Assembly (NCBI RefSeq): GCF_027366395.1
Contig: NZ_CP114771.1
Coordinates: 3,038,001-3,102,000, forward strand
Direction of reading: 5' to 3'
Length of the DNA stretch: 64,000 bases
Source: Endozoicomonas sp. GU-1
GTDB lineage: Bacteria; Pseudomonadota; Gammaproteobacteria; Pseudomonadales; Endozoicomonadaceae
Shown: positions 11,066 through 24,000 of the stretch, in pieces
Layout: every line of letters starts with the position of its first letter
Numbering within the stretch: position 1 is the stretch's first letter
The notes under the pieces: model-generated
What the model saw: the letters and a program-made list of their open reading frames with translations, nothing else
Database searches by the model: none
Told to the model about the DNA's origin: nothing
Program-made: the position numbers and the translations under genes

Positions 11066-11392
11066 GCAAAGTTCTCCTGAGGCAATATGCTCAACTTAAC
11101 GTTTTGTGTTGTTAGATTATGGTAATTCTTGTGGCGTGCTATGATAGGGTATTGGATCTATTATTGAAATATAACTCTGGAATTACAGGTTATAGACTCC
11201 CTCATCACGCCTCTTGGTTAATTGAGTCTGGTAAAAACGTTAAACCTTTGTCGGCTAAGCAGTATTGCCCCGGGTCAAATTTATCATCAGTGACTGGAAG
11301 AAAATATAGACGAGCAATGTCGTATTTTTTCTGACTGGTCAGAAATTCAATGGAATTCCTGACCGGATCGGAAGGAGAGTAATCAGAAAGCT
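11066..11392. other. Intergenic region upstream of pckA
   Basis: This 327-base region lies between the end of hslO and the start of pckA (both leftward), so it should contain the pckA promoter. An inverted repeat at 11337-11364 follows the hslO stop. I see no gene. Confidence 0.4.
11337..11364. terminator. Hairpin downstream of hslO
   Basis: GGTCAGAAATTC (11337-11348) and GAATTCCTGACC (11353-11364) pair with one mismatch around a 4-base loop, 29 bases after the hslO stop. On the leftward transcript it is followed by an A-rich rather than a U-rich stretch, so it is not a textbook intrinsic terminator. Confidence 0.45.
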
Positions 11393-12263
11393 TCAGTGAA
11401 GTTGTGGTTTTTCGTTAAAGATTGAATCGATGTCATCTTTACCAAAGACATATTGGTGATTGCAGAACTGGCAGTCCATCGCCACCTGACCTTCTTCTTC
11501 AATAATTGACTCAATTTCTTTGCGATCCAGAGTGCTGATGATTTTTGCACTTCTTTCCTGGGAACAGGTGCAGACGAAACGAACAGGCTCCTTGTCAAAA
11601 ATACGGACAGTTTCTTCATGAAACAGTCTGACCAGCAGTGTTTCATGATCCAGCTCCAGCAGCTCAGCATCTTGCGTGGTTTCAGCAAGAGCCGTCATGC
11701 GCTTCCAGGATTCAGCGCGAAATGTCCTCGGAAAGCTCGACACTGGCAGGCAGAGCCTGCAACAGAAAACCGCCACAGGTTTGGCCATCACAGGCCAGCC
11801 ACAGGCGGGTCTGCAACTGTACAGATTGCGTAAAATAGTCTTCAAGACTGGCTGACAGCGTTTCCTTTTCCAGGGGAACAATGCCCTGGTAACGCTTACC
11901 TTTGACCGGGTCCACGGTAATCAACAGGCTTGCCTTGCCCAGAAGCTCCTGAAGCGTTCCCTCAGAAAGATCATCCTTGAATTGCGCCACCGCTCTGAAT
12001 GACCGCTGGTCGGTACATTCCACCATAAGCAAAGTTAATGGCCCGTCACCCCTGGCCTGAAGGGTAAGCAGCCCCTCAAATTTCAGTGTTGTGCTCAACA
12101 GAAGGGCAGAGGCCACCAACTCCCCCAGCAGGCGTCTGACCATCTCGGGATAATTATGGGCAGCCAGGGCATCAACATAACTGTGGTTAAGGGAAACAAT
12201 TTCACCGCGAATATCGGTATTTTCAAAGATAAAGCGTTGTACTGCGTTATCAGTTCTGCTCAT
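11393..12263 (-). CDS. hslO: Redox-regulated chaperone Hsp33 (single-base frameshift)
   Basis: Hsp33 is a cytosolic holdase switched on by oxidation of a four-cysteine zinc site. Frame 1 begins MSRTDNAVQRFIFEN and runs through GDGPLTLLMVEC and ACDGQTCGGFLLQALPAS. Frame 2 holds LLELDHETLLVRLFHEE and the zinc-site cysteines CTC and CQFC. The switch falls near the AAA run at 11720-11722 (+ strand). Removing one A joins SEDI directly to RAESWKRM, matching the family. Combined length is about 289 residues, as expected. An ATG three codons upstream (12272) is the alternative start. All zinc ligands are kept, so the indel is probably not biological. Confidence 0.9.
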
Positions 12264-12663
12264 GAGCAACATTCCGTTTCGGGCTTATCAGAAAACTGAC
12301 GACAGCATAATAAGATGTTAACCAACTACTTAACTACCGACCAAGTACAGGCAAGCCACTGATTTACTAAAACACATAAAATTGGAAGCAGCGTATTATA
12401 TTACGATTCAGACAAAAACACTTCGCCCTGTTTATAGCTTCTCTTTCTAAATCATTGTTTGGGTATAATCGAAGGGTGTCAGATTGACCGGGGAAAGGAC
12501 ATATCAGAAAGGTCAGGTGTTCATAAAACAGTGTCTACATCACCCCATTTCACACTTTCAGACCATAGCGGAAGCATGGGCAGCTGATCCAGTCCAACAG
12601 CTATAGTTGCTGACACTCAGGATGGCCCTCCTCCGAGAGGCTGGTTTGAAAATACGACGTTTT
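12264..12663. other. Intergenic region between hslO and the TolC-like gene
   Basis: About 400 bases lie between the hslO start and the stop of the TolC-like gene, both leftward. It should hold the hslO promoter. No gene, RNA or repeat is evident. Confidence 0.35.
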
Positions 12664-13973
12664 CTAACCATCCAGATGCCAGCTTTTCGGGATAGAAAAT
12701 TCCACATTCTCCAGTAGCCTGCCCACCGCCGCCAGAACACGATAACGGGCATAGGTTTCCTGATAGATGGCAGATGTTAAACTGTTGCTGGACTGAAATA
12801 ATTCATTTTCGCTGTCCAGCAAGTCCAGCAGTGTCCGCTTACCAATGTTAAATTGCTCCCGGTATGCCGCAACCGTATCCCGGCTGGCATCTTCATGAAG
12901 CAATAAATACTCACGTTGTGCGCCAATAAACTGCAGAGCCGCCCAGCTGATACGCATTGTTTCTTCGACATTTCTCATGACCCTGGCTTTCTCGGAGCGT
13001 CGCTCTTCTGCCTGATGGGCGCTTTCCAGCAAGCGAGCCTGATCAGCGCCGCCCCGGAATAAGTTGTAACGAAGCCGCACCATGGCGACCGTATCACCAT
13101 AATCACCCAGCTGGCCATCGGCATTGCGCCTCCAGCTTTGGTCTAACTCAGCATCCAGTGATGGCAGATAACTGCTCTTACGGGAAGAGTATGCGTGTTC
13201 CGATGATTCAACATCCATTTCAGCCGCTTTGACATTGGGGTGATCCTGCCTGCTGTTTTTGATGGCATTTTGCAAATCTTCTGGCAAATCAAGATGTGCA
13301 AAGCCGGGAAACTCCAAATCACCGGGACTGTGCCCGACCAGGGCACGGTACTCACTTTCAGCATCCATCAGATTATTTCTGGCACTGATGAGATTGGCAT
13401 TTGCTCTTGCCCGCCGCCCCTCTACCTGAATCAAATCAGAGCTTCGGGCCACCCCCTGACGGGCACGACGCTCAATCTGATCAAAAATTTCGTGATGAAT
13501 GTCCAGGTTTTCTTCTGCCAGTTCCACCAGGTCACGACGCTCAAGCACTTTGAGATAGACATTGATCACCTGCAGCGCCAGATCTTCCAGTGTGGAGTAG
13601 AGTCGCCAGTGCTCCGCCTCAGCACCTTTACGGGCCCCCTTCACGTTGTACCAGGTATTAAAACCGGCAAAGAGGTTCTGTTTCAGGGAAAATGAAGCTT
13701 CCTTGCGGGTGAGCTTGTCCCCATCAGTATCTGGACTGGTATCCTTTTGCTGTTTGCCGATACCGGCCGCAAGATCAATCGTTGGCCAGAAATCGGCAGC
13801 GACTGCATCGATATTTTTCTCTCAGCCTTCAGACGACTGAGAGCGACTTTTGCCTGAGGGTTTGAACGCAGAGCCAGACCCAGTGCTTCTTCCAGAGATT
13901 CAGCTGAGACGTCAGCATTCCATCCAAGCAGGCCAGAAAACACGCTGATCAGCAGAAATTGAAAACGGTTCAT
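12664..13973 (-). CDS. TolC-family outer-membrane efflux or secretion channel (single-base frameshift)
   Basis: TolC-family proteins form trimeric outer-membrane tunnels for type I secretion or drug efflux. Residues 1-24 are a signal peptide (MNRFQFLLISVFSGLLGWN, cleavage near VSA-ES), followed by LEEALGLALRSNPQ. The frame then breaks at the T5 run 13814-13818. Adding one base joins it to NIDAVAADFWPTIDLAAGIG and then to the long helical repeats. Later landmarks are ARQGVARSSDLIQVEGR, MVRLRYNLFRGG and FNIGKRTLLDLLDSENE. Total is about 436 residues, a normal length. The FNIGKRTLLDLLDSENE form resembles type I secretion channels (LapE/AggA-like), but no ABC transporter or adaptor gene is adjacent. 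It is divergent from pilG. Confidence 0.85.
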
Positions 13974-14233
13974 GGAGGTCCCTGTCTCTTTCCTACGGAG
14001 ATTTATTATCTAGATACATCGCCATGAACCGTCGGGACTTTACGGCTGGTTGGAAAAATCGTGACTTGTAACCCTTACGTTTCTGGTCAGCAATGACCAA
14101 CTTATGATAAAAAAGGATAATAAACGGTCCAGATATCCGGTTAAAACAGAATTAAGCCATTGGGAACGGACCAACAAGAAAAGAATGGCAGCGAACCATT
14201 GTCGCTTCTTCTGCGGATTGTCAGGGGTAAAAC

Positions 14234-14632
14234 ATGCAAGGTAGCGGAACAGACCTCAAGGTCATGATCATCGATGATAGCAAAACGATTCGTCGTACAG
14301 CTGAAACACTTCTGACCAAGGCGGGTTGCCAGGTGGTTACTGCCACCGATGGCTTTGACGCCTTGGCAAAAATCGCCGAGTCCGAACCGGACATCATCTT
14401 TGTCGATATCATGATGCCTCGTCTGGACGGCTATCAAACCTGTGCGCTGATTAAAAATAACAACGCATTTAAACAGATTCCCGTCATCATGCTCTCCAGT
14501 AAGGACGGTCTCTTCGACCGTGCCAGAGGACGAATTGCCGGTTCAGATTACTACCTGACCAAGCCATTCAGCCGTGATGAGCTGTTCACAACGATTCGGG
14601 AACACTGCCCTGACTATGCTCTGGCCGTTTAA
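14234..14632 (+). CDS. pilG: Type IV pilus response regulator PilG
   Basis: This 132-residue single-domain receiver follows the CheY pattern: acidic pair in VMIIDDSKT, phosphoacceptor Asp in FVDIMMPRLDGYQ, and conserved KPFSRDEL near the end. In the Pil-Chp system PilG relays ChpA phosphorylation to control pilus extension and cAMP signalling. AGGGG sits 6 bases before the ATG. It is the first gene of the pilGHIJ-chpA-chpC cluster, and a 127-base gap to pilH may carry its own regulation. Confidence 0.93.
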   Translation: MQGSGTDLKVMIIDDSKTIRRTAETLLTKAGCQVVTATDGFDALAKIAESEPDIIFVDIMMPRLDGYQTCALIKNNNAFKQIPVIMLSSKDGLFDRARGRIAGSDYYLTKPFSRDELFTTIREHCPDYALAV

Positions 14633-14759
14633 CCGTACGTAAATGGGAAGCCCCTGACGACGTCTCTGCCAATGAGACCCGGAAGGGTTCAGAAAATAAA
14701 TAACAGCAAGTAACCAAGTTTGGTGCGGCCCTTATTCAGGCCAAAACACCGGGGGATTT

Positions 14760-15134
14760 ATGGCTAAGGTATTAATTGTTGACGACTCACCAACCGAACT
14801 GTACCAGCTGAGCGCAATGCTCGAGAAACATGGTCATACCGTAATGACGGCTGACAACGGTGCCGATGGTGTCGCCCTCTGCCGGGCAGAGCAGCCTGAT
14901 GCGGTATTAATGGATATCGTCATGCCCGGCCTGAACGGCTTTCAAGCCACCCGACAGCTCTCCAAAGATGGCAGCACTGGACACATTCCGGTCATTATTG
15001 TCACCACCAAAGATCAGGAAACGGATCGCGTCTGGGGCATGCGCCAGGGAGCCAGAAACTATCTGACCAAGCCCATTAAGGAAACCCTGCTTCTGGAAAC
15101 GCTGAACGAAGTCCTGAGTGATGCTGCGGCCTGA
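14760..15134 (+). CDS. pilH: Type IV pilus response regulator PilH
   Basis: This 124-residue single-domain receiver has a VLIVDDSPTE acidic pocket, a phospho-Asp in VLMDIVMPGLNGFQ, a VTTKD switch segment and a TKPIKE lysine. PilH is the second CheY-like output of the Pil-Chp system and is thought to act as a phosphate sink or retraction regulator. GGGGGA precedes the ATG. It sits directly between pilG and pilI. Confidence 0.93.
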   Translation: MAKVLIVDDSPTELYQLSAMLEKHGHTVMTADNGADGVALCRAEQPDAVLMDIVMPGLNGFQATRQLSKDGSTGHIPVIIVTTKDQETDRVWGMRQGARNYLTKPIKETLLLETLNEVLSDAAA

Positions 15135-15232
15135 ATCAGGCCTGGCTACTCCGAAAAACCCTTTCGGACACGAGGGCTATCCCGCATTCGTCACGGTCAA
15201 TTGTCAAGGGAACAATGAAGGAAAGGAGTACT

Positions 15233-15790
15233 ATGAGCAACTCCAGTCATCCGTTCGACTATCTGGAGACACTTGAGCAAAGTGCTTCCCTGTACAGTGC
15301 TCAAATCCCGGTCGAGCAAACTGATCTGAGCTATTGGCAGGGTGTCAGCTTTGTGCTGGATGGCCAGCATTATATGGTTCAGGTTGGTTCAATATCTGAG
15401 ATTCTTCCCGTTCCCCAGACAACGCCATTGCCCGGTGTGCAACGATGGGTCAGGGGATTAGCGAATGTCCGGGGACGTCTGATACCCGTCGTCAGCCTGG
15501 GCGACTTTCTGAAAAGTCACCAGGCCAGTTATGTTTCCAGTCAACCCAATCACAACAACCGGATACTTGTTATCGAGAAGAAAGACATTTCCGTTGGCCT
15601 TATCGTTGATGAAGTAAAAGGTATGCAGCAGTTTACCGTCGGCAGCCACACAGATGAAATACCGGCGACCATTCCGGAAAATATTCATCCATTTACCCAG
15701 GGCTCCTATGTCAAAGATCAACACTATGTCGTATTCAGTGTTGAGGGACTCGTTACCAACGAGCGTTTTCTAAAGGCCGCCAGTGAATAA
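15233..15790 (+). CDS. pilI: CheW-like coupling protein PilI
   Basis: This 185-residue CheW-domain protein couples the receptor PilJ to the kinase ChpA. CheW landmarks are VLDGQHYMVQVGSISEILP, the RGLANVRGRLIPVVSLGDF core and VGLIVDEVKGMQQF. A strong AAAGGAG at 15222-15229 selects the ATG at 15233 rather than one six codons upstream. It lies in order between pilH and pilJ. Confidence 0.92.
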   Translation: MSNSSHPFDYLETLEQSASLYSAQIPVEQTDLSYWQGVSFVLDGQHYMVQVGSISEILPVPQTTPLPGVQRWVRGLANVRGRLIPVVSLGDFLKSHQASYVSSQPNHNNRILVIEKKDISVGLIVDEVKGMQQFTVGSHTDEIPATIPENIHPFTQGSYVKDQHYVVFSVEGLVTNERFLKAASE

Positions 15791-15829
15791 ACAGGATTTG
15801 ATTTCACATCAGAAATCGGGGAATAAACC

Positions 15830-17898
15830 ATGAAAGGCAATCAAGCGAATACGGGACAGGGAAGCAAGGCTAACAGAGCCACGATCGCTTCGATCACCAT
15901 GCTGGTGCTGTCCCTGTCAGTGATGACAGGTGCATTTATCTATAATGACCAGCAGTCCCAGCTGCTGCACACCCATGAAACCAATGCCAGTGAGCTTCGG
16001 GTCCTTTCCCAGCAGATTGCCAAAAACGCCTCAGAAGCGGCCTCTGGTAAAGAAGAAGCCTTTCCGCTGCTGAAAGAAGCAACAGCGATGTTTGGCCAAC
16101 ATATTGATGAGCTGAACCGTGCCAGCCTTTCTGTTATCCCCTTTATTGACACATCCGATAGCGCTACCGCCCAGCAAATTGAAGCCCTGGATTCTTCATG
16201 GTCTGAAATGAAGGTAGAAGCCGACAGTATTCTCGCGGCACAAGACACCGTACTGTCTCTGCACGAAGTTGCTACCACACTGAGTGAAACCATTCCCCAA
16301 CTGCAAATTGAATACGACGAGGTGGTAGAAATCCTTCTGGATAACAATGCACCCTCCGACCAGATTGCCATGGCTCAGCGCCAGCCCTGGCTGGCAGAGC
16401 GTATTATCCGGAGTGTTGCCAAGGTTCTGGAAGGTGGCGAAGACTCCATCATGGCGGCTGACAGCTTTGGCCGTGATGCCAAGCTCTTCGGGCGGGTACT
16501 GCTGGGCATGCTGGAAGGTAACCTTGCCATGCGCATCAGTCAGGTGACTGATGATGAGGCCGTTGACCGTCTTATGGAGATCTCCGACCTGTTTGAATTC
16601 GTCGATGGCAGTGTTGATGAGATTCTGGAAACCTCTCCCGAACTGTTCCAGGTACGCGCCGCCTCCGACACCATCTTCACCGATTCACAACAGCTGCTGC
16701 AGCAAACATCGGTGCTGGCAGATACCCTGTCCACGTCCACTATGGAACAGAAGGTACTGCAGCTGGCCACCATGGCTTCCGGAGGCCTTTCCCTCCTGTT
16801 TATCCTGCTCACCGCCATGTCCATCATTATGGATACCCGCCGTCGCCTGGAAGAAACCAAAACCCAGAGCGAGGCGACCAGAGCCCAGAACGCCGCTAAC
16901 CAGAAGGCCATTCTGCGACTTCTGGATGAAATGGCAGACCTGGCAGACGGTGACTTGACGGTTAAGGCCAGTGTTACCGAGACTTTACCGGGGCCATTGC
17001 CGATTCCATTAACTTCTCCATTGAACAACTGCGCGCCCTGGTTAACACCATCAACCAGACGGCCGTCAAGGTTGACGCAGCTGCCCAGGAAACACAGGCA
17101 ACCGCCCGACTGCTGGCCGAAGCTTCCGACCACCAGGCTCAGGAAATCGGGGCTACAACCCAGTCCGTGAACCAGATGGCCGAGTCCATTGATAAGGTCT
17201 CCAGCGGAGCCTCCGACTCCGCAGATGTGGCCGAGCGCTCGGTACAGATCGCGGCTAACGGTGGGTTGGTGGTACGAAACACCATCGATGGCATGACCAC
17301 TATCCGTGAACAGATTCAGGATACCTCCAAGCGTATTAAACGACTGGGTGAGTCCTCTCAGGAAATCGGTGACATTATCTCGCTGATCAACGAGATCGCC
17401 GACCAGACCAACATTCTGTCCCTGAACGCCGCTATCCAGGCGTCCATGGCCGGCGAAGCAGGCCGGGGCTTTGCCGTGGTTGCCGACGAGGTGCAACGTC
17501 TGGCAGAACGGGTATCAGCAGCCACCAAACAGGTCGAAGCGCTGGTATCGACCATCCAGACTGACACCAACGAAGCGGTCATTTCCATGGAACAAACCAC
17601 CTCTGAAGTGGTACACGGAGCCCGTCTGGCCCAGGATGCCGGTGTGGCACTGGAAGAGATCGAGCAGGTGTCCAACAACCTGTCAGGCCTGATCCGGAAC
17701 ATTTCTGAAACCGCAAAAGTCCAGGCACAGTCAGCCTCACAGATCTCCAGCCGCATGGTGGCCATCCGGGATATTTCCATTCAAACCTCCTCAGGTACCA
17801 AGGCAACCGCTCAATCCATCGGTGATCTGGCCGGTATGGCCATGGAGATGCGTCAGTCGGTTACGGGTTTCAAACTGCCTGAAACCTCAGAGTCCTGA
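15830..17898 (+). CDS. pilJ: Type IV pilus chemoreceptor PilJ (single-base frameshift)
   Basis: PilJ is the methyl-accepting receptor of the Pil-Chp pathway. TM1 is near residues 20-42 (IASITMLVLSLSVMTGAFIY), followed by a periplasmic PilJ-type helical sensor. TM2 is near residues 310-332 (ASGGLSLLFILLTAMSII), then HAMP-like and cytoplasmic signalling helices with IADQTNILSLNAAIQASMAG and GFAVVADEVQRLAER at the hairpin tip. The frame breaks at 16981. One added G gives TEDFTGAIADSINFSIEQLR in place of nonsense. The combined 690 residues match PilJ. The signalling tip is intact in the second frame. Confidence 0.92.
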
Positions 17899-18027
17899 CA
17901 CTGACTTGGCAAGAGACGAGAGTATGACAACAAGCATAATGCCCGCCGCTCGGGCGCTCTTGTTAAACAGAGCGTTAAACAGAGCGCATACGACAGCGGG
18001 AATGGTAGCTGGAAACGGGAGCCAGGC

Positions 18028-21000
18028 ATGGTCGAACAGCGTGAATACATAGGTCTGGACTGGGTTATCGGAGAGATTGAAGGCACCCTCACTGAAGCCC
18101 GTCAGGACCTTGAACAGTATGCTGATTCCACAGATGAGGCTGTGTTTCTGGAGAATTGTCGTACCAAAATCCAGCAAATTCACAGCACGCTGAAAATATT
18201 GAAACAGAAGGGAGCCCGGTTACTGACCCGGGAAATTCTGCTGTTATTAGATAGCCTGAATGAGACTCCGGCGAATAACCGTCAGCAACGGCTGGTGGTA
18301 CTGATTCAGGCGATGCTTCAGCTGCCAGGCTATCTTGTCCATACCTCCAGATCTGGCAGGGATACTCCCAGCCTGCTGAAGCACCTGCTCAATGAAATGC
18401 GCCAATTACGCGGGCAGCGGGCGCTGTCTGATATTGATTTTTTTGCCCCGGCCATCGTTCACAGCATTGCACCAATCCCGGAAGCACAGCTGAACAAGCT
18501 GCAGGCCAGCGGCTTTGCGGTTCTGGTACGGAAAATACGGCAAAAATATCAGCTGTGTCTTGCCGGCATTCTCAGGGACAGCCAGCGGGACCAGCAACTG
18601 ACGGTCATCAGTAAAATATTTGCCAAGCTGCAAAACCTTTGCTGGGACTCGCCAATTTCACCGCTATGGGATGCCTGCACCGCATTCTCCGAGGGCCTCA
18701 AGGAAGGCTCTATTGCCATAGACAATCACGCCATCAGAATCCTTCGTGAAATGGACAATGAGTTCAAGTGTCTGGCCAGTGAGGAAGCCAAACGCCTGAA
18801 CACCCCGCCCTCGGAAGAGATACTGAGAGGGATTCTTTATCGGATCGCCAAAGCCAACAGTGATCATGCGCTTATCCTCTCTCTGAAGCGACGATACTCT
18901 CTGGACCAGGCCCTGGAGGCAGAGCCGCAGGATGCCAGGCTGCTCAACATTGATGCAGCGACATCGGTGGTGAAAGCCATCAAGGAAGAGCTCACTCATA
19001 TCAAAGACGCCCTGGATCTCTACCTGCTGAAACCCGGGGACAATCAATCCAGGCTTCGGGATCAACTGGCCAACTGCCAGCAAATCTCTGACACATTAGG
19101 CATGCTTGGCCTCGAATCGTTGCAGAAAATCATGCACAGAGAGCATCAACATCTGCAGATGATTCTTACGGGTGGCCACTCACCCGAAAAAGTGAACGAT
19201 ACCCTGATCAATACGGCGGCCCGGTTGCTTGAAGTGGAGTCCGGACTGAACCAGTTCATGGGCCTCAACCGATCGGTAACCGGCCAGAGTTCTGTATCAG
19301 CACAGATAAACGATATTCACCAGAAAGTAATTTATGAAGCCCGGAACAACCTGAAAGAGGCCAAAGGCGCTGTGGAGGGCTATCTGGGCAGTGATTATAA
19401 TCCAGAGTTCCTGGTCAAGTTATTACCCCTGATGAAAAGCATCCGGGGCAGTCTTGCCATGATTCCTCTGGACCGTGTTGCAGAGTTAATCAATCGCTGT
19501 TCAAGGCATATTCAGCAACAATGGCTGGACAAAAACCTCAAGCCCGGCCTCGATGAGCTGGATGCAATGGCCGATAGTTTGTCCAGCATTGAATACTATC
19601 TGGAACAGTTGAGTGGTGGGGCTTCTGCCTACGTCGAAAAAACGCTGGATATTACCCGGAAAAGTATTGATCGGCTTGAGTCATCCATTACAAAAGCAGA
19701 ACCTGCCGCACCAGCCATTTCATCCACCCCGAAACCTGAAGCCAAAGCTAACCCGTTCGCTGCCCACCTGCTTTCCGATGAAGAGAGAGCGGCCCCGAAG
19801 GAGCAAGCGGCTGACAATGACGTTATTGAGTTTCACTATGAAAAGCCTCTGTCGTCAGCTACCGGAGCGGTTGCTGCCAGTGAAAAAGAAGCAGACTACG
19901 GCCCAACCATAGAGTTCTCAACCGACAGCCTGAGCTCCTCTCAGGCAGCTACCGGGAAACAGGACACGACCTACTCCCACTCAATCGATATAGTCCACAA
20001 GGAGAACCTGATTCCGGCAGCGGCGTCTATTGAAAGCCCGCTAACAGTGAGTGGTGAGCCGACACAGACGGTTGATTTTTCGGCGAATGAAGAAAATCTG
20101 TCGGACCTGGAAAGCGTCTCTCCTGAAGAAACGTTCTCACTTTCTGAGGTTTCGACCTCTTCACCAGATAGTGCCTTAACCACATATAACGCCCCGGGCA
20201 GCGATGACATCACCGGGGATCTGACACCGTCACACCACTCTTCCCCAAAGGACACTCCCCCTAAAGAAGACACGCTCTCTAAAGAAGACACCTTCAGCCT
20301 GTCAATGGATGAAGATGATGACGACGACCTCCATGAAGTTTTCGTCGAAGAAGCGACAGAAGTTCAGCAACAGCTCAAAGCGCTATTGCCACAATGGCGC
20401 AGTAATATCCATGATGCAGCCACCACCAATGAGATCAGAAGAGCCTTTCATACGTTAAAGGGCAGCGGCCGCATGATCGGTGCTGACGTTATCGGTGAGC
20501 TGGCATGGTCATTGGAAAACATGCTGAACAACGTGGTCAAAGGCACGATTCAAGCGTCTGAGCCCATAGCTGAGCTACTCCATGAAGTCATCGCCATGCT
20601 GCCTGAACTGGTGAATGATTTTGCCAGGGACAGTCAACAACTCACCCCGGAAGTTCTGCTGTGCATGGAAAAAGCAGATGCCCTGGGGAAAGGAAACCAC
20701 TTTGTCGTTGATAGTGAGGAGCTGGTAGAGCCTGAGCAGCAAGAACCGGCCATGATGTTTGGCAACATTATCGAGGACAATGCCGAAGAAGCCCTGCATA
20801 GCGACGTTGATGAGCTGGATAATGAACTGACAGAGCCTCCGGAAACTGAGGCAATCAGTAACGTTGCAACTGCAGAGCAAACCGTTGAGCTGGATAGCGG
20901 CTATGACCATCAGTTACTGGCCATTTTTGCTACAGAAGCCAGAAGCCATCTCAGTGTCGTCAAAGAGTTCATCGGCAGTAGCCATCAAATGGGTGGCGAT

Positions 21001-24000
21001 ATCCAGATTACAGATTCTGTCCAGCGGGCACTGCACACCCTGAAAGGCAGTGCCTTTATGGCAGACATTACCCCTCTTGCCGAGCTGGTTGCCGCTATTG
21101 AAAAGACCATCAAGGAATTCCGGGCGCACCTGGTGCCTGCTGATAGCCAGGTCATCAGCATGCTGGAACAGGGGATAGACCTGATTGAAGACGCACTGCA
21201 ACAACTGCAAACCAACTCCCACCCTCTGGAGCTGAAAGTTGATAGCTTTCTTAACTGGCTTGGTGCGCTTCATAACCAACTGCTCAGCAACAGCTTGCAT
21301 GATGAGTCTGCCCCGGAGCCTGCACCAGTAAAGCAGCCAACAGGCCAGCAGGCAGCACTTTTCCTGGCCAGCGACCTTGACCTGTTACTGGATGCCAGCA
21401 GCCACCTGAAATCATGGGTTAATGGTACGTCCCACGAGGAGCTTGACCGATTCAAGTTTGAACTGAAAGTGCTTGCTGAGAATGCCAATGAAGCAGGTTT
21501 GTCGGCTATCACAGAGCTCTGTGATGTGTTACATGATGTCTGCACTTACCTGGAGACCCATGAGACCCGCCTGCCCCAACAGTTACTGCCGCCATTTACC
21601 GACGGCTTCGAAGCCCTGGTTGAAATGATGAACCAGGTGGCTTCACAGCAAACGCCGGAACCCCCACACGCAATTTTCAGCGCTCTGCGTGAAGCACTGG
21701 AGTCTTTGCTGTTTGAGCAGGCATTGAGTCAGGCAGACCCGGACCTGACGCTCGAAGAAGGCCTCGATGATCATGACTTTGCTGCCCTGCTTGATTTTGA
21801 TGCCGAGACCGAGGCAGTTGAAGACATCGACTTATCGTTCACTGAAGATAATCGTTTCAAACCGATAGCCCAGCCGTCCTGGAGTGCTTCAGTCACGGCA
21901 GAAGGCACCTCTTTTGCTCCGTACCGCAATGGGGCAGAGCCCGAGCCGGAGCTGCATAAGTTGTTTATCGAAGAGGCTTATGAGCTGCTCGAAGACTCAG
22001 CCCAGTCGCTGGAAACATGGCTGGGCAATACCAGCGATTTACAACCGGTTCATGAGCTTCAACGCTGCCTGCACACCCTGAAAGGGGGAGCAATGATGGC
22101 AGAACTTCATGAGCTTGGAGAACTGAGCCATGGGCTGGAAGATATCTATGAATCCATTGCCAATGGCAGCTGTGAGCCTGAAAGCGCCCCTCTGGCGCTG
22201 ATTCAGAAAACTCACGACACCATAGAGACAACACTGAAAAACCCTGGCAGCGGGCAGCCATCCCCTGACGTACAGCGCATGCTGGAAGAGCTCAGGCAAT
22301 GGAAGCATAGACTGAACACCAGCCATTCAACCACTGAAGAGCCTGACACTCTTCCGGACTACCTGGGGCAGGCTGCGCCAGCCAAACCTCTCGCCGGGAC
22401 CTTTGCTGAAGATACATGGGTCAATAACCTGTCAGAACTGCCAGCACCTGAACTACCGAAGCCGATGCCCGGTCAGGTACCGGAACCCGTTTCTACCATC
22501 CGGGTAGTGCCCCAGACCACTGCCGATGGGTCAGAGACAACGCTTCAGTCATCACTCAGTGAAATGGTCCGCATTCCCCCGGAACTTCTGGAAACCCTGA
22601 TCAATCTTGCCGGGGAAACCAGCATCAGCCGCTCCCGCATTGAGCAGCAGACGACAGATGCCTCCAGAACCCTGGAAGAGATGAATCGAACCATTCTGCG
22701 GGTTCGGGAACAGTTGCGGCGACTCGATATCGAAACGCAGAGCCAGATCATCTCCCGGCACCAGGGCGATCTTGGTGATAACCCTGATTTTGACCCACTG
22801 GAAATGGACCAGTACTCAGAACTGTCACAGCTCTCTCACTCACTGGTGGAGTCCGCCTCTGACCTTATGGATCTGCGGGAGGCCCTGCAGGAAAAATCCC
22901 GGGATACAGAAACGCTGCTCCAGCAACAGTCCAGAACCCAGATTGAGCTCCAGGAGCAGCTGATGAAAGCCCGGATGGTATCGTTCAGCCGACTGGTTCC
23001 CAGGCTGCGCAAGATTGTCCGTCAGGTGTCTGATGACCTGAACAAGCCCGTCCAGCTTGTGGTCAGTAATGCTGAAGGTGAGATGGACCGAACCATGCTT
23101 GAGCGCATGCTTGCTCCGCTGGGTCATATGCTCCGCAATGCCATTGGTCACGGCATCGAAGATTCACCGGCAGAAAGACAGAATTCAGGTAAACCTGAAG
23201 TGGGCCAGATTACCTTATCGATCCGACGCGATGGTGCCGATGTGGTGGTTGAGTTATCCGACGATGGTCGTGGCATCGATATTGAAGCCGTAAAAGCCAA
23301 AGCGATTGAACAGCAACTGATCAGTCCTGACGAACCGGTAACGGATCAGGAAGCCATCGAATTGATCATGAAGTCCGGATTCAGTACCGCAAGCGAGGTG
23401 ACCCACCTTTCTGGCCGCGGTGTCGGGATGGATGTTGTGAATAACTCGGTTCGCCAAATGGGCGGCAGTATACAGGTTAAGTCTGAGGCCGGGCGCGGCA
23501 CACAATTCTCTCTCAGATTGCCATTTACCCTGTCCATTAACCGGGCGTTGATGGTGGAAGTAGGCAGCAGCCTGTACGCACTGCCGATGCATGCCATTGA
23601 TGGCATCTCCATGGTGTCAGCAAACATGCTGGCCGATTGCTACCAAAACAGGGCACCACTCATCTATGGCAATGGTACCGAGCACCAGCTGATCTACATG
23701 GGCGCTCTTCTCGGTACTGGCAGCCCCAAAATAAGTGACGGCCAGTGTCCGGTCGTCATGGTGCAAAGAGGCAGTGAGAATATAGCGGTTCAGGTTGATG
23801 CTATCGTGGGTAGCCGGGAAATCATTACCAAGAGTCTGGGCATTCAGTTCTCCGGTCTTGCCGGGGTAAACGGTGCCACCATTCTTGGTGATGGTCGGGT
23901 TGTGGTCATCCTTGATCCGGCGGCGCTTTACCGCAAACATCAGCTGGTCATTCAGGAAGCCAAACCTGACGCCGTGGAAAGGCATGAACCGGACAGCAGT

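Noticed and set aside
17899-18027. Remnant of pilK between pilJ and chpA
   Set aside because: The gap is only 129 bases, contains a small tandem TTAAACAGAGCG repeat and has no methyltransferase motif.
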